Assembly: GCA_016865015.1 (NCBI GenBank)
Contig: CP018226.1
Span: forward strand, 2,077,001-2,141,000
Direction: 5' to 3'
Length of the DNA: 64,000 nucleotides
Origin: Rhizobiales bacterium IMCC20636
GTDB lineage: Bacteria; Pseudomonadota; Alphaproteobacteria; Rhizobiales; GCA-2746425
Below are positions 8,822 to 18,613 of this stretch, one piece after another (position 1 is the stretch's first letter; every line of letters starts with the position of its first letter). Both the position numbers and the translations under genes were made by a program. Below the pieces are notes generated by a model. That model did no database searches. It was not told where the DNA came from and saw nothing but the letters and a program-made list of their open reading frames with translations.

Positions 8822-11140
8822 ATGACTGAGTTCGAAGGCATCGTTCCGGCGCTTGCTGCGGCGTTGAACAAGCGCGGCTATAATGAGTTGACCCCCGTAC
8901 AGAAGGCGGTCCTTGAGCCGCAGATGGATGGGGCGGATGCGTTGGTCTCAGCCCAGACAGGGTCTGGCAAGACCGTTGCGTTCGGGATCGCGATCGCACC
9001 GACCCTGTTGGGCAATAAAGAACGATTTGGCCCATCTGATGCGCCACTGGCGCTCGCTGTGGCACCGACGCGCGAACTGGCCTTGCAGGTCAAGCGTGAA
9101 CTGGATTGGCTTTATGCCGATACCGGAGCCATCATTGCGTCTTGTGTTGGTGGTATGGATATGCGCACCGAGCGACGGACCCTGTCACGCGGTGCCCATA
9201 TTGTGGTTGGAACGCCCGGACGTCTGCGTGATCATATTACCCGGAAGTCGCTTGACACATCTCAGATGAAAGCCGTTGTTCTGGATGAGGCCGACGAAAT
9301 GCTGGATCTCGGCTTTCGCGAAGATCTGGAATTCATTCTCGAGACCACACCCGCTGACCGCAGGACGCTGATGTTTTCAGCGACTGTTCCGCGCACGATT
9401 GCAAATCTGGCCAAAAAGTATCAGCGCGATGCGATCCGGGTGACCACATCGGAAGAACAAAAGCAGCATGTTGATATCGAGTATCGCGCGCTGCCGGTTG
9501 CGCATAATGAAAAGGAAAACGCGATCATCAACATTCTGCGCTATTACGAAGCGAAGAATGCTCTGGTGTTTTGCAATACGCGGGCAACGGTCAACCATAT
9601 GACCGCGCGGTTGAACAATCGTGGCTTTTCGGTTGTCGCCCTGTCTGGTGAATTGAGCCAGAATGAGCGCACACATGCCTTGCAGGCCATGCGCAATGGT
9701 CGTGCGCGGGTCTGTGTTGCCACTGATGTGGCTGCGCGCGGCATTGATCTGCCGAATCTGGAACTGGTGATTCATGCCGATCTGCCGACGAACCCGGAAA
9801 TTTTGCTGCACAGAAGCGGACGAACCGGTCGGGCTGGCAGAAAAGGTGTCAGTGCCTTGATCGTGCCGAAGAACGGTCGCAAGCGTGCTGAGCGCTTGCT
9901 GGGCGGTGCCAAGCTGACTGCGAATTGGGCATCTGCGCCCTCTGCTGACGATGTGATACGACGTGATGATGAGCGGCTTATGGCCGATCCATCCTTGAGT
10001 GAACCTGTTCAGGAAGAAGAACAGGCTTTTGCAGATGCGCTGTTGGCACAGCACGGGCCAGAGCAGATCGCTGCCGCCTTTGTCCGCCTTTATCGCGCAG
10101 GTCAGTCTGCTCCTGAAGAGATTCAGGAGATTTCTGCGGCGGAACCGCCCAAAAAGCAGAGAGATGAGTTTGGTGCCAGTGTCTGGCTGTCGCTGGCCGT
10201 TGGGTATCGACAGAACGCGGAACCGCGTTGGCTGATCCCGGTTCTGTGTGAAGCTGGCAACATCACCAACAAGCAGATTGGTGCCATCAAGATCAAGGAT
10301 GATGAAACCTTCGTCCAGATTGATGCGGCCTATGCTGACAAATTCCTGGAAGCCATAGGTCCGGATAATATTCTGGACCGTAAGGACCGCAATGTGAAAG
10401 CCACACGGTTGGATGGCGTTCCCGATCTGACCAGCTCGCCTCGCGGCAAATCAAATGCGGGCAAGTCCTATGGTGACAAATCCTATGGGGACAAGAAGAA
10501 GTCCTTTGGCGATAAAAAGAAGAGCTTTGGAGCTGCAAAGCGCGAGCGTCCCGATCGGCCTGATGGTTTTAAGGAACCGGCAAAGGCCAAATATGAGGGC
10601 AAGCGTGAGGTCTCTGCGGCTGGAGATGGCTATCAGGGCAAAAAAACGCCCTATTCGCCAGCCGAACGAAAAGCGAAATCAGACCGGTATCGGCCAGAGA
10701 CATCCGACCGGCCACAGTCTGACAAGCCAGCTGGCAAAAGTAACTGGAGCAAGGGTGACAAGGCAGACAAGCCGAAACGCAGCTTTGCCAAGAAATCCGC
10801 TTATTCTCCAATGGAAAATGCAGCGGTTCCGAAATCTGAACGGCCATCAACAGGGTCGGAAGGCTATGCGGAACGTGGTGATAAACCGATTTTCAACAAG
10901 CAGGGCAAGCCTGTCGTGCGGGGCGAACGGGCGGCGCCACGTGGTGACAGATCTGAATCCATCGGTGGAAAACCGAAATATGGCAAATCCAAGAAGCCTG
11001 GAAAACCTTCATCGGATAAGGCTGGCAAGAGCGGCGCCGATAAAGACGCGCGCTCAGCTAAGCCACGGTTTGGAAAATCTTCTGATGCGGCCCGGTCAGG
11101 CACTGCGCCTGTGAAGCGCAGCAAGCCAAAAGCCTATTAG
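8822..11140 (+). CDS. DEAD-box RNA helicase with DbpA-type RNA-binding domain and long basic tail
   Basis: This is an ATP-dependent RNA helicase, probably in ribosome assembly or mRNA turnover (DeaD/CsdA-like). All core motifs are present: Q motif (ELTPVQ), Walker A AQTGSGKT at 44-51, PTREL, TPGRL, DEAD at 155-158, SAT, VATDVAARGID and HRSGRTGRAG. After about residue 450 comes a DbpA-like RNA-binding domain (ASVWLSLAVG to LEAIG). From about 545 to the end there is a disordered lysine-, serine- and glycine-rich tail with repeats such as SYGDKSYGDKKKSFGDKKKS. The ATG at 8822 is chosen because the helicase similarity begins right after it; a start at 8747 would add 25 unrelated residues. Confidence 0.92.
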   Translation: MTEFEGIVPALAAALNKRGYNELTPVQKAVLEPQMDGADALVSAQTGSGKTVAFGIAIAPTLLGNKERFGPSDAPLALAVAPTRELALQVKRELDWLYADTGAIIASCVGGMDMRTERRTLSRGAHIVVGTPGRLRDHITRKSLDTSQMKAVVLDEADEMLDLGFREDLEFILETTPADRRTLMFSATVPRTIANLAKKYQRDAIRVTTSEEQKQHVDIEYRALPVAHNEKENAIINILRYYEAKNALVFCNTRATVNHMTARLNNRGFSVVALSGELSQNERTHALQAMRNGRARVCVATDVAARGIDLPNLELVIHADLPTNPEILLHRSGRTGRAGRKGVSALIVPKNGRKRAERLLGGAKLTANWASAPSADDVIRRDDERLMADPSLSEPVQEEEQAFADALLAQHGPEQIAAAFVRLYRAGQSAPEEIQEISAAEPPKKQRDEFGASVWLSLAVGYRQNAEPRWLIPVLCEAGNITNKQIGAIKIKDDETFVQIDAAYADKFLEAIGPDNILDRKDRNVKATRLDGVPDLTSSPRGKSNAGKSYGDKSYGDKKKSFGDKKKSFGAAKRERPDRPDGFKEPAKAKYEGKREVSAAGDGYQGKKTPYSPAERKAKSDRYRPETSDRPQSDKPAGKSNWSKGDKADKPKRSFAKKSAYSPMENAAVPKSERPSTGSEGYAERGDKPIFNKQGKPVVRGERAAPRGDRSESIGGKPKYGKSKKPGKPSSDKAGKSGADKDARSAKPRFGKSSDAARSGTAPVKRSKPKAY

Positions 11141-11146
11141 ACAGGC

Positions 11147-11806
11147 TTACATTTCTACCTTGCCAAGAACTTCCAGGCGCTTATCAACATAGTTGCCGCA
11201 TAATTCCAGCAATGTGTCGGTTTGGCCTGCGAAGAAGTGGTTGGCACCGGGTAGCGTCTCGTGATCAATGGTGATGCCCTTTTGTGCTTTCAGCTTGTCC
11301 ACGAGTGCTTGGACGTCTTTCATCGGCACAACCTTGTCCGCATCGCCATGGACCATCAGGCCGGATGCCGGGCAGGGTGCAAGGAATGAGAAGTCATAAA
11401 GATTTGCCGGAGGCGCAACCGAAATAAAGCCTTCGACTTCGGGGCGGCGCATCAAAAGCTGCATGCCGATCCAGGCACCGAATGAGAATCCGGCAATCCA
11501 GCAACCGCGCGAATCGGGATGGAAGGTCTGCACCCAATCCAGCGCTGCCGCAGCGTCTGACAATTCACCGGTGCCATGATCGAATGTGCCCTGGCTGCGA
11601 CCGACGCCGCGAAAATTGAAACGCAATACGGTAAAGCCGCGTCTGACATACATGTAATACAGCTCATAAATGATCTGATTGTTCATGGTGCCGCCAAAAC
11701 GCGGATGCGGGTGCAGAATCAGCGCAATGGGAGCTGTCTTGGATTTTGAGGGCTGATAACGGCCTTCCAGACGGCCTTCGGGTCCGTTGAAAATGACTTC
11801 TGGCAT
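11147..11806 (-). CDS. Alpha/beta hydrolase of the COG2945 type
   Basis: This is a 219-residue serine hydrolase fold protein. The nucleophile elbow is GFSFGAW, the Asp is in HGDADKVVP and the His is in GANHFFAGQ, so the catalytic triad is complete. HPHPRFGGTMNNQI near the N-terminus and LRFNFRGVGRSQG are typical of this small cytoplasmic hydrolase family, whose natural substrates are mostly unknown. The start at 11806 has AGAGGA at 8 bases; the longer frame from 11992 would add 62 residues with no family match. It runs towards the DEAD-box helicase gene and away from the suf operon. Confidence 0.85.
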   Translation of the reverse strand: MPEVIFNGPEGRLEGRYQPSKSKTAPIALILHPHPRFGGTMNNQIIYELYYMYVRRGFTVLRFNFRGVGRSQGTFDHGTGELSDAAAALDWVQTFHPDSRGCWIAGFSFGAWIGMQLLMRRPEVEGFISVAPPANLYDFSFLAPCPASGLMVHGDADKVVPMKDVQALVDKLKAQKGITIDHETLPGANHFFAGQTDTLLELCGNYVDKRLEVLGKVEM

Positions 11807-11890
11807 AATTTCAGTCCTCTTTGCAGGCACTTCGCAGTGCGTGGGTTTGTTCTGGGGTGTCTTTGCGGCATTGCTCAGACGACGTATTTC

Positions 11891-11940
11891 TTGACAGTGT
11901 TTCGGGTGCGTCCTACTTGGTAGTTTAGAACTATTAAAAA
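11891..11940 (+). promoter_or_regulatory. Candidate suf promoter with an ICE-like box
   Basis: TTGACA at 11891-11896 is a perfect -35 hexamer, and 17 bases later TACTTG is a poor -10. Just downstream, TTTAGAA-CTA-TTAAAAA (11924-11940) partly resembles the iron-control element bound by Irr in Hyphomicrobiales. No Rrf2-type regulator gene (IscR/SufR) is next to this operon, so control by a distant iron regulator would fit. The element matches only in part, so this is a suggestion. Confidence 0.3.
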
Positions 11941-12048
11941 CTAGCGTGAGTGGCGCACAAGCCTGAATGCGCTTGTTAACACCATTTTCCACCCGGCTGG
12001 CAACTATGACGTTCAGCTTGTTTGATAAAGAAGGCTTTTTTTTCGGTC

Positions 12049-13203
12049 ATGCGGATTTTTCTCGACCATAATGCAGGATCTCCTCTGCGTCCGCAGGTGA
12101 AGCATGCGGTGATCGAGGCGCTTGATATGGCTGCGAATGGTTCGTCGGTCTATCAGGAAGGCCGCAAGGCCAAGGGGCTGATCGAGCGCTCCCGGCAAGC
12201 CATCGCCGACATGGTCGGTGCGGCCCCTTCCGGTGTGACGTTCACAGGCGGTGGTTCCGAAGCAAATGCAACCGTCCTGCAGCCAAAGTTTACCGAAAAA
12301 GGCAAACCACGCAGGTTTGATCGTCTGCTTGTCTCTGCCACAGAACATGATTCAGTTCTCAAGGGTGGGTCATTCGCCTCTGAACAGATTGAGATCATTC
12401 CGGTTGATGGTAATGGCATTGTCGAACTGAGTTGGCTGTCGGACCGTTTGGACGACGTGCAAAGCGCTGATGAATGCGCCCTTGTGGCTGTTATGCTTGC
12501 CAATAATGAAACCGGCGTTCGGCAGCCGGTTGAAGATATTGGCAATCTTGTGGCCGATTCCGGTTCGTATTTCTTGTGTGACGCCATCCAGGGGCCAGGA
12601 AAGCTGGCTGTGGATATCAAGAAAATTGGCGCGCATTTTTTGACACTTTCTGCTCATAAGATGGGTGGCCCACAAGGGGTCGGTGCTATTGTAAGACGAA
12701 CCGAAGCATATGCGTTTCATCCCCTGATCCGTGGTGGCGGGCAGGAAAGTTATGGACGTGCGGGCACTGAAAACATAGCAGCGATTCACGGGTTTGGTGT
12801 TGCGGCACAGATTGTTGCGCAAGACACATCGTCAGCAGAGCGCATGGAAAACTTGCGCGATGCCATGGAGCAGGGGCTGAGCGGCGCAACTGTGCTGGGA
12901 GCAACTGCTGCACGGCTGCCGAATACAAGCTGTATTTCCGTGCCGGGTCTGGCCGCTGAGACAATGCTTATCTCTCTGGACTTACAGGGGTTTGCGGTTT
13001 CATCTGGCTCGGCCTGTTCGTCCGGCAAGGTCGGCATCAGCCATGTGCTGATGGCGATGGGCGTCGCGCCTGAAGAAGCGCGTGGCGCAATGCGCATCAG
13101 CCTGGGCTGGAACACAAGCGAGGACGACGTAAAACAGTTTACGGACGCCTTTAACAAGATGACGGCTGCACTATCTCCCAAACAACGGGAAACGGCGGCC
13201 TGA
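12049..13203 (+). CDS. Cysteine desulfurase, group I (IscS/NifS-like), first gene of the suf operon
   Basis: This PLP enzyme takes sulfur from L-cysteine as a persulfide for Fe-S cluster assembly. PLP would bind K204 in SAHKMGGPQG. The active-site Cys is C323 in GSACSSGKVG, on the extended loop typical of group I enzymes, unlike the SufS further downstream in the same operon. HNAGSPLRP and TGGGSEANATVL are family segments. Start at ATG 12049; a TTG at 12022 is possible but would add residues outside the family. It leads the operon, with 57 bases to sufB. Confidence 0.9.
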   Translation: MRIFLDHNAGSPLRPQVKHAVIEALDMAANGSSVYQEGRKAKGLIERSRQAIADMVGAAPSGVTFTGGGSEANATVLQPKFTEKGKPRRFDRLLVSATEHDSVLKGGSFASEQIEIIPVDGNGIVELSWLSDRLDDVQSADECALVAVMLANNETGVRQPVEDIGNLVADSGSYFLCDAIQGPGKLAVDIKKIGAHFLTLSAHKMGGPQGVGAIVRRTEAYAFHPLIRGGGQESYGRAGTENIAAIHGFGVAAQIVAQDTSSAERMENLRDAMEQGLSGATVLGATAARLPNTSCISVPGLAAETMLISLDLQGFAVSSGSACSSGKVGISHVLMAMGVAPEEARGAMRISLGWNTSEDDVKQFTDAFNKMTAALSPKQRETAA

Positions 13204-13260
13204 CACGACGAGAATATCAACAACCTGCAGCCTTTGAAGCTGTGACGGATGGAGTAAGAA

Positions 13261-14730
13261 ATGCCAGCAGTTCAAGAAACGATTGAACAAGTCAAAGAGA
13301 TTGACGTCGATAAATATAAATACGGATTTGTCACCGATATCGAAATGGAACTCGCGCCTAAAGGTCTGAGCGAAGACATCGTTCGTTTCATCTCAGCCAA
13401 AAAGGAAGAGCCGGAGTGGATGCTGGAATGGCGACTGGATGCCTATCGGCGCTGGAGAACCATGGAAGAGCCAACCTGGGCGCGGGTCGATTATCCGAAG
13501 ATTGATTTTGAGGATCTGTATTACTATGCGGCTCCCAAATCGTCTCCCGGACCAAAAAGCCTTGACGAGGTTGATCCGGAATTGTTGGAGACCTACAAGA
13601 AACTCGGCATTCCGCTGAACGAGCAAGCAGTGCTTGCTGGTGTTGAGGGCGCGCGCGTCGCTGTCGATGCGGTGTTTGATTCCGTGTCCGTTGTGACAAC
13701 TTTCAAAGACGAGTTGGCGAAGTCGGGTGTCATTTTCTGCTCGATATCTGAAGCAGTTCGTGAGCATCCCGAGCTTGTCAAAAAATATCTTGGTTCGGTT
13801 GTTCCAAGCACCGATAATTTCTATGCCACGCTGAATGCCGCCGTCTTTTCGGACGGGTCATTCGTCTACATCCCCAAAGGCGTGCGATGCCCGATGGAAC
13901 TGTCGACCTATTTCCGTATCAATGAGGAAAAGACCGGTCAGTTCGAGCGCACACTCATTATCGCTGAAGAAGGCTCTTACGTGTCCTATCTTGAGGGCTG
14001 TACTGCACCGATGCGTGATGAAAATCAGCTCCATGCAGCCGTTGTGGAACTGGTCACGCTGGACGATGCGGAGATCAAATATTCGACCGTGCAAAACTGG
14101 TATCCAGGTGACGCCGAAGGCAAGGGTGGCATTTATAACTTCGTGACCAAGCGGGGCGATTGTCGCGGGAAGAATTCAAAGATCTCTTGGACGCAGGTTG
14201 AAACCGGTTCAGCGATCACCTGGAAATATCCAAGCTGCATTCTGCGCGGCGAGAATTCGCGCGGCGAGTTTTACTCGATTGCCATCTCGAACGGCAAACA
14301 GCAGGTGGACAGTGGAACCAAGATGATTCATCTGGGCAAAAACTCGTCCAGCCGAATTATTTCCAAAGGCATTTCGGCCGGGCGGTCTCAGAACACATAT
14401 CGTGGTCTGGTGTCTGCGCATCGCAAGGCGGCTGGTGCGCGCAACTTTACCCAATGTGACAGTCTTCTGATCGGCGATCAGTGTGGCGCGCATACGGTGC
14501 CCTATATTGAATCGAAGAATTCGACAGCCGTGTTCGAGCATGAGGCGACAACGTCGAAGATCTCCGACGATCAGATGTTCTACTGCCAGCAGCGCGGTAT
14601 GAGTGACGAGGAAGCGATTGCCCTGATTGTCAACGGGTTCGTACGCGATGTCATTCAGCAATTGCCTATGGAATTCATGGCCGAGACACAGAAATTGATC
14701 GGGATCAGCCTGGAAGGCTCCGTCGGTTAG
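13261..14730 (+). CDS. sufB: Fe-S cluster scaffold subunit SufB
   Basis: This is the core of the SufBCD scaffold on which Fe-S clusters are built in the cytoplasm. Its 489 residues are the normal length. [45 protein letters not shown] and [15 protein letters not shown] are conserved SufB segments, including cysteines thought to take persulfide sulfur. The ATG has GGAG about 7 bases upstream. The next gene, sufC, is 80 bases away, and a hairpin lies in that gap. Confidence 0.98.
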   Translation: MPAVQETIEQVKEIDVDKYKYGFVTDIEMELAPKGLSEDIVRFISAKKEEPEWMLEWRLDAYRRWRTMEEPTWARVDYPKIDFEDLYYYAAPKSSPGPKSLDEVDPELLETYKKLGIPLNEQAVLAGVEGARVAVDAVFDSVSVVTTFKDELAKSGVIFCSISEAVREHPELVKKYLGSVVPSTDNFYATLNAAVFSDGSFVYIPKGVRCPMELSTYFRINEEKTGQFERTLIIAEEGSYVSYLEGCTAPMRDENQLHAAVVELVTLDDAEIKYSTVQNWYPGDAEGKGGIYNFVTKRGDCRGKNSKISWTQVETGSAITWKYPSCILRGENSRGEFYSIAISNGKQQVDSGTKMIHLGKNSSSRIISKGISAGRSQNTYRGLVSAHRKAAGARNFTQCDSLLIGDQCGAHTVPYIESKNSTAVFEHEATTSKISDDQMFYCQQRGMSDEEAIALIVNGFVRDVIQQLPMEFMAETQKLIGISLEGSVG

Positions 14731-14760
14731 AGTGCACCGCCATTCGTCAATTAAAACAGT

Positions 14761-14786
14761 AGCCTGACCCAAAGAGTAGTCAGGCT
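14761..14786 (+). repeat. Hairpin between sufB and sufC
   Basis: AGCCTGAC (14761-14768) and GTCAGGCT (14779-14786) form a perfect 8-base stem with a 10-base loop. There is no T-run after it, so it is more likely an mRNA-stability or processing element within the operon than a full terminator. Confidence 0.5.
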
Positions 14787-14810
14787 GATTCAGCTATTCA
14801 GGACAATAAA

Positions 14811-15557
14811 ATGCTAGAAATCAAAAATCTTCACGCCAATGTTGATGGCAATGAAATTCTTCGTGGAATCAACCTGACCATCAAGCCGGGTGAGGTTCAT
14901 GCCATCATGGGGCCAAATGGTTCCGGAAAATCGACCTTGTCCTATGTGTTGGCCGGCAAGGATGATTATGAAATCACCGAAGGTGAAATCCTTTTCAAGG
15001 GCGAGAACCTTCTGGAGATGTCTCCTGATGAGCGCGCTGCAGCTGGCGTGTTTCTGGCGTTTCAGTATCCGATTGAAATTCCCGGTGTTGCGACCATGAC
15101 GTTTTTGCGCACAGCGATGAATGCGCAGCGCAAGGCGCGGGGCGAGGCGGAATTGAACACGCCTGATTTCATGAAGATCGTGAAGCAGAAGGCCTCTGAA
15201 CTCAAAGTATCTCCCGAGATGCTGAAGCGGCCTTTGAATGTGGGCTTTTCGGGTGGTGAAAAGAAACGCAATGAAATCATGCAGATGGCGCTTTTGGAGC
15301 CGTCACTGTGTGTACTGGATGAAACCGATTCCGGGCTCGATATCGATGCGCTGCGCGTTGTATCTGACGGTGTGAATGCGCTGCGCAGTCCTGAACGTAG
15401 CATGCTGGTCATCACGCACTATCAGCGTTTGCTCGATCATATCATTCCAGATGTTGTGCACGTCATGTCTGCTGGAAAAATCGTCAAGTCCGGCGGCAAG
15501 GAACTTGCGCTGGAACTGGAAGAAAATGGCTATGCCGATTACGTGAATGCGGCTTAG
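14811..15557 (+). CDS. sufC: Fe-S cluster assembly ATPase SufC
   Basis: This is an ABC-type ATPase that drives the SufBCD scaffold. It is not a transporter and is cytoplasmic. Walker A is GPNGSGKST at 34-42, the signature is NVGFSGGEKKRNE, and Walker B with the D-loop is CVLDETDSGLD. The H-loop histidine is in VITHYQRLL. The 248-residue length is typical. It lies between sufB and sufD, and AGGACA precedes the start codon. Confidence 0.98.
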   Translation: MLEIKNLHANVDGNEILRGINLTIKPGEVHAIMGPNGSGKSTLSYVLAGKDDYEITEGEILFKGENLLEMSPDERAAAGVFLAFQYPIEIPGVATMTFLRTAMNAQRKARGEAELNTPDFMKIVKQKASELKVSPEMLKRPLNVGFSGGEKKRNEIMQMALLEPSLCVLDETDSGLDIDALRVVSDGVNALRSPERSMLVITHYQRLLDHIIPDVVHVMSAGKIVKSGGKELALELEENGYADYVNAA

Positions 15558-15573
15558 GGCAGGGACAGATATC

Positions 15574-16839
15574 ATGACTGCACAACCGCAGAAAATTCAA
15601 ACTCAGGGTGAAACCGCGCTGTTGCAGCAATTGGCGGTATTGGACCTGGATCCAACGCGTCAGGCTGCCGCTGATCGACTGAAACTGAACGGCCTTCCTC
15701 ATCGCCGGGTGGAGGAATGGAAATACACTGACCTTCGGGCTTTGCTGAAAGATGTTCCGCAACTGTCAAAAGCGAAGAGGACTGCAGCAAGCTCGGTTGC
15801 GAAGCCGCTGATTCCAGCGGATTTTGTGCTGACTGTTGTCGATGGCATCCCTCAGGAAATATCGGCTGCCGGAACGACGGCCTCTGCCGAAGCGAAGAAA
15901 GCTGTTTCCATTGAAATCGGACTGGGTGATGCCAGCGGATTCCATGAAAAAGCCAATACGAATGTCGATCTCAACATGGCATTGGCATCTTCCGGCTTTA
16001 TTGTCCGCTTCAGCAAAAGTGCAACCCCGCCTGTCGTCTTTATCGACCATATCGTGTCCGATGCCGATGCTGTAACGGCGGCTTGCCGCCACAGTGTTGT
16101 GGTGGAAAAGGGTGCGCAGGCTGTGTTGGTGGAACGCTTTTCCGGCCCTGATGACACCGCTTATGTCGCCAGCGCGGGACTGTCTGTCATTGTCGAGGAC
16201 GGAGCGAAACTGACTCATGCAAGGGTTGTCACAGAGGGCATCCAATCGTCTCATCTTGGTACGATCGGGGCCCGTATTGGCAGCGAAGCGGTTTACGAGC
16301 CATTCGTGATGACTCTTGGGTCACATCTGGTCAGGACCGATGTACAGATCACCTTTGACGGGGAGCGGAGCCACTTGGGTATTCGCGGCGCGACACTGGT
16401 GAAAGGCAAAGATCACACTGACATGACGTTGGAAGTCGATCACGCATCTCCCAATTGCACCAGTATCGAGCAGTTCAAATCGGTCATCGCCGATGAGGCA
16501 AAAGCTGTTTTTCAGGGCAAGATCATGGTCAAGCAGATTGCTCAGAAGACCGATGCAAAGATGATGAGCCAGGGATTGTTGTTGTCGGAAAATGGTGAGT
16601 TTCTGAACAAGCCTGAGCTTGAGATTTTTGCCGATGATGTGATTTGTGGTCACGGGGCCACATGTGGCGACATAGACGAGGACATGCTGTTTTATTTGCT
16701 GTCACGCGGGATCCCGCGCCCGATTGCTGAAACCATGATGGTCCAGGCTTTTGTTGCAGAAGCGATTGAGGATACTGAACAGCCAGCGATCATAGAAGCG
16801 TTGGAAGCCATATTGGCAGACTGGCTTGCCAAGCGTTAA
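15574..16839 (+). CDS. sufD: Fe-S cluster scaffold subunit SufD
   Basis: This is the partner of SufB in the SufBC2D complex, needed for iron entry and cluster formation. The N-terminal LPHRRVEEWKYTDLRALL is the standard SufD signature. The C-terminal half contains the beta-helix and HGATCGDIDEDMLFYLLSRGI, with the conserved His and Cys. ATG 15574 is preceded by AGGGA; a start at 15547 would overlap the end of sufC. The 421-residue length is normal, and the gene follows sufC by 16 bases. Confidence 0.97.
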   Translation: MTAQPQKIQTQGETALLQQLAVLDLDPTRQAAADRLKLNGLPHRRVEEWKYTDLRALLKDVPQLSKAKRTAASSVAKPLIPADFVLTVVDGIPQEISAAGTTASAEAKKAVSIEIGLGDASGFHEKANTNVDLNMALASSGFIVRFSKSATPPVVFIDHIVSDADAVTAACRHSVVVEKGAQAVLVERFSGPDDTAYVASAGLSVIVEDGAKLTHARVVTEGIQSSHLGTIGARIGSEAVYEPFVMTLGSHLVRTDVQITFDGERSHLGIRGATLVKGKDHTDMTLEVDHASPNCTSIEQFKSVIADEAKAVFQGKIMVKQIAQKTDAKMMSQGLLLSENGEFLNKPELEIFADDVICGHGATCGDIDEDMLFYLLSRGIPRPIAETMMVQAFVAEAIEDTEQPAIIEALEAILADWLAKR

Positions 16840-16886
16840 ATCCGAGTGACCGGGTGGAACCAGACTGCAGAAAAGGGCATTGATAA

Positions 16887-18134
16887 ATGGATACGCTTCC
16901 ACAGGATGCAAACACAAATTACGATGTGATGGAAATCCGTAAGGATTTTCCAATTCTGGCGAAACAGGTTTATGGCAAGCCGCTGGTGTATCTGGATAAT
17001 GGTGCTTCGGCGCAAAAACCGACGGCTGTGCTCGACGCCGTGCAGAGCGCCTACGCTGATACCTACTCAAATGTGCATCGAGGCCTGCATTTTCTGTCAA
17101 ACGCCTCCACAGACCTGTATGAGGCGGCGAGAGAGACCGTTCGTGGATTTCTAAATGCCCCTTCCGCCGATAATGTCATTTTCACACGGTCAACGACTGA
17201 GGCCATCAATCTGGTGGCGCAGTCCTATGGTGGGGCAAATATTGGCGAGGGCGATGAAATCGTTCTCTCGATATTTGAGCATCATTCAAACATCGTGCCC
17301 TGGCATTTCCTCCGGGAACACAAGGGCGCAGTCCTGAAATGGGTTCCGTATCGCGAAGATGACAGTTTTGATCTGGAAGCCTTTGAGGCAGCACTGACCG
17401 AGCGCACGAAGATTGTTGCAATTACCCAGATGTCGAATGTGACCGGAACCATCGTGCCGATCAAGGAAGTCTGCCGGATTGCCCATGAAAGGGGCATTCC
17501 TGTGTTGGTCGATGGTAGCCAGTCTGCAGTTCACATGGCCGTTGATGTTCAGGCGCTGGACTGCGACTTCTTTGTGATGACCGGCCATAAGCTCTACGGG
17601 CCCACTGGCATTGGTGTGCTGTATGGGAAGTCGGAATTTCTGGAATCCATGCCCCCGTATATGGGCGGCGGTGAGATGATCCTTGATGTCATGGAAGACA
17701 AAATTACCTATGCTCCACCACCGCATCGGTTTGAAGCTGGTACACCGCCTATTGTGCAGGCTATTGGGCTTGGCGCTTCGCTATCCTATATGCAATCAGT
17801 AGGTTTGAATGCGATTGCTGCCCATGAGGCGGATCTGCGGGATTATGCAGCACAACGGCTGGGTGAAATGAACTCGGTGAAGGTTTTTGGAAATGCGCCT
17901 GACAAAGGCGCCATTTTCTCGTTTGAAGTGGAAGGTGCCCATGCGCATGACATTGCGACCGTTCTGGATCGCGAAGGTGTGGCTGTCAGGGCAGGAACAC
18001 ATTGTGCAATGCCACTTCTGGCGCGCTATGGTGTAACCGCAACGTGCCGGGCCTCGTTTGGGCTTTATAATACGCGTGATGAGGTCGACGAGCTTGTAGC
18101 TGCGATCACAAAAGCGCAGAGTTTCTTTAGTTAG
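16887..18134 (+). CDS. sufS: Cysteine desulfurase SufS, group II
   Basis: This is a PLP-dependent desulfurase or selenocysteine lyase feeding sulfur to SufB. PLP would bind K235 (TGHKLYGPTGIG), and the catalytic cysteine is C373 in RAGTHCAMP, as in group II enzymes. YLDNGASAQKP and RSTTEAINLVA are further family motifs. Its usual sulfur acceptor SufE is not encoded in this window. It sits 47 bases after sufD and 9 bases before sufT. The operon also carries a group I desulfurase at its head, so two sulfur donors of different class are cotranscribed. Confidence 0.97.
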   Translation: MDTLPQDANTNYDVMEIRKDFPILAKQVYGKPLVYLDNGASAQKPTAVLDAVQSAYADTYSNVHRGLHFLSNASTDLYEAARETVRGFLNAPSADNVIFTRSTTEAINLVAQSYGGANIGEGDEIVLSIFEHHSNIVPWHFLREHKGAVLKWVPYREDDSFDLEAFEAALTERTKIVAITQMSNVTGTIVPIKEVCRIAHERGIPVLVDGSQSAVHMAVDVQALDCDFFVMTGHKLYGPTGIGVLYGKSEFLESMPPYMGGGEMILDVMEDKITYAPPPHRFEAGTPPIVQAIGLGASLSYMQSVGLNAIAAHEADLRDYAAQRLGEMNSVKVFGNAPDKGAIFSFEVEGAHAHDIATVLDREGVAVRAGTHCAMPLLARYGVTATCRASFGLYNTRDEVDELVAAITKAQSFFS

Positions 18135-18143
18135 GGTGCTGTG

Positions 18144-18602
18144 ATGAATAATGATGACAAGGATAAGGTGTTGCCGGAGGATCATCCGTTTCATGTGCCG
18201 GAAGCAAAGCCGGCATCTGACATGAAGTTGATGGAAGATGGTACGGGTCAACCGCAACCATCTCCTGCGGAAGGCACAAATTTATCGGCAGAGGAACAGG
18301 AACGTCTGACCGAAGATATCATTGCGGCGCTGAAGACGGTCTATGATCCTGAAATTCCGACTGATATTTACGAGCTTGGTCTGGTCTACAAGGTTGATCT
18401 GACCGATGATCGCGATCTGGACGTAGACATGACGCTGACAGCGCCAGGATGTCCGGTCGCTGGCGAAATGCCGATCTGGGTGGAGAACGCACTCTGTTCG
18501 GTTCCGGGTGTCGGTCAGGTGAAGGTCAATATGGTTTTCGATCCGCCATGGACGCCGGAGCGCATGTCTGAAGAAGCCAAAGTGGCGTTGAACTGGTTCT
18601 AG
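18144..18602 (+). CDS. sufT: SufT-family (MIP18/DUF59) Fe-S maturation protein
   Basis: This is a 152-residue protein. Its first 50 residues are variable and acidic-polar, and the rest is a DUF59 domain (ALKTVYDPEIPTDIYELGLVYKV, quoted in part: DPEIPTDIYELGLVY; then LTAPGCPVAGEMP with the conserved Cys). Relatives act in Fe-S cluster delivery or in demand-dependent maturation. ATG 18144 has AGGG 7 bases upstream and is preferred to the overlapping GTG at 18141. It lies between sufS and the A-type carrier gene. Confidence 0.93.
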   Translation: MNNDDKDKVLPEDHPFHVPEAKPASDMKLMEDGTGQPQPSPAEGTNLSAEEQERLTEDIIAALKTVYDPEIPTDIYELGLVYKVDLTDDRDLDVDMTLTAPGCPVAGEMPIWVENALCSVPGVGQVKVNMVFDPPWTPERMSEEAKVALNWF

Positions 18603-18613
18603 AGAGAAATCCA

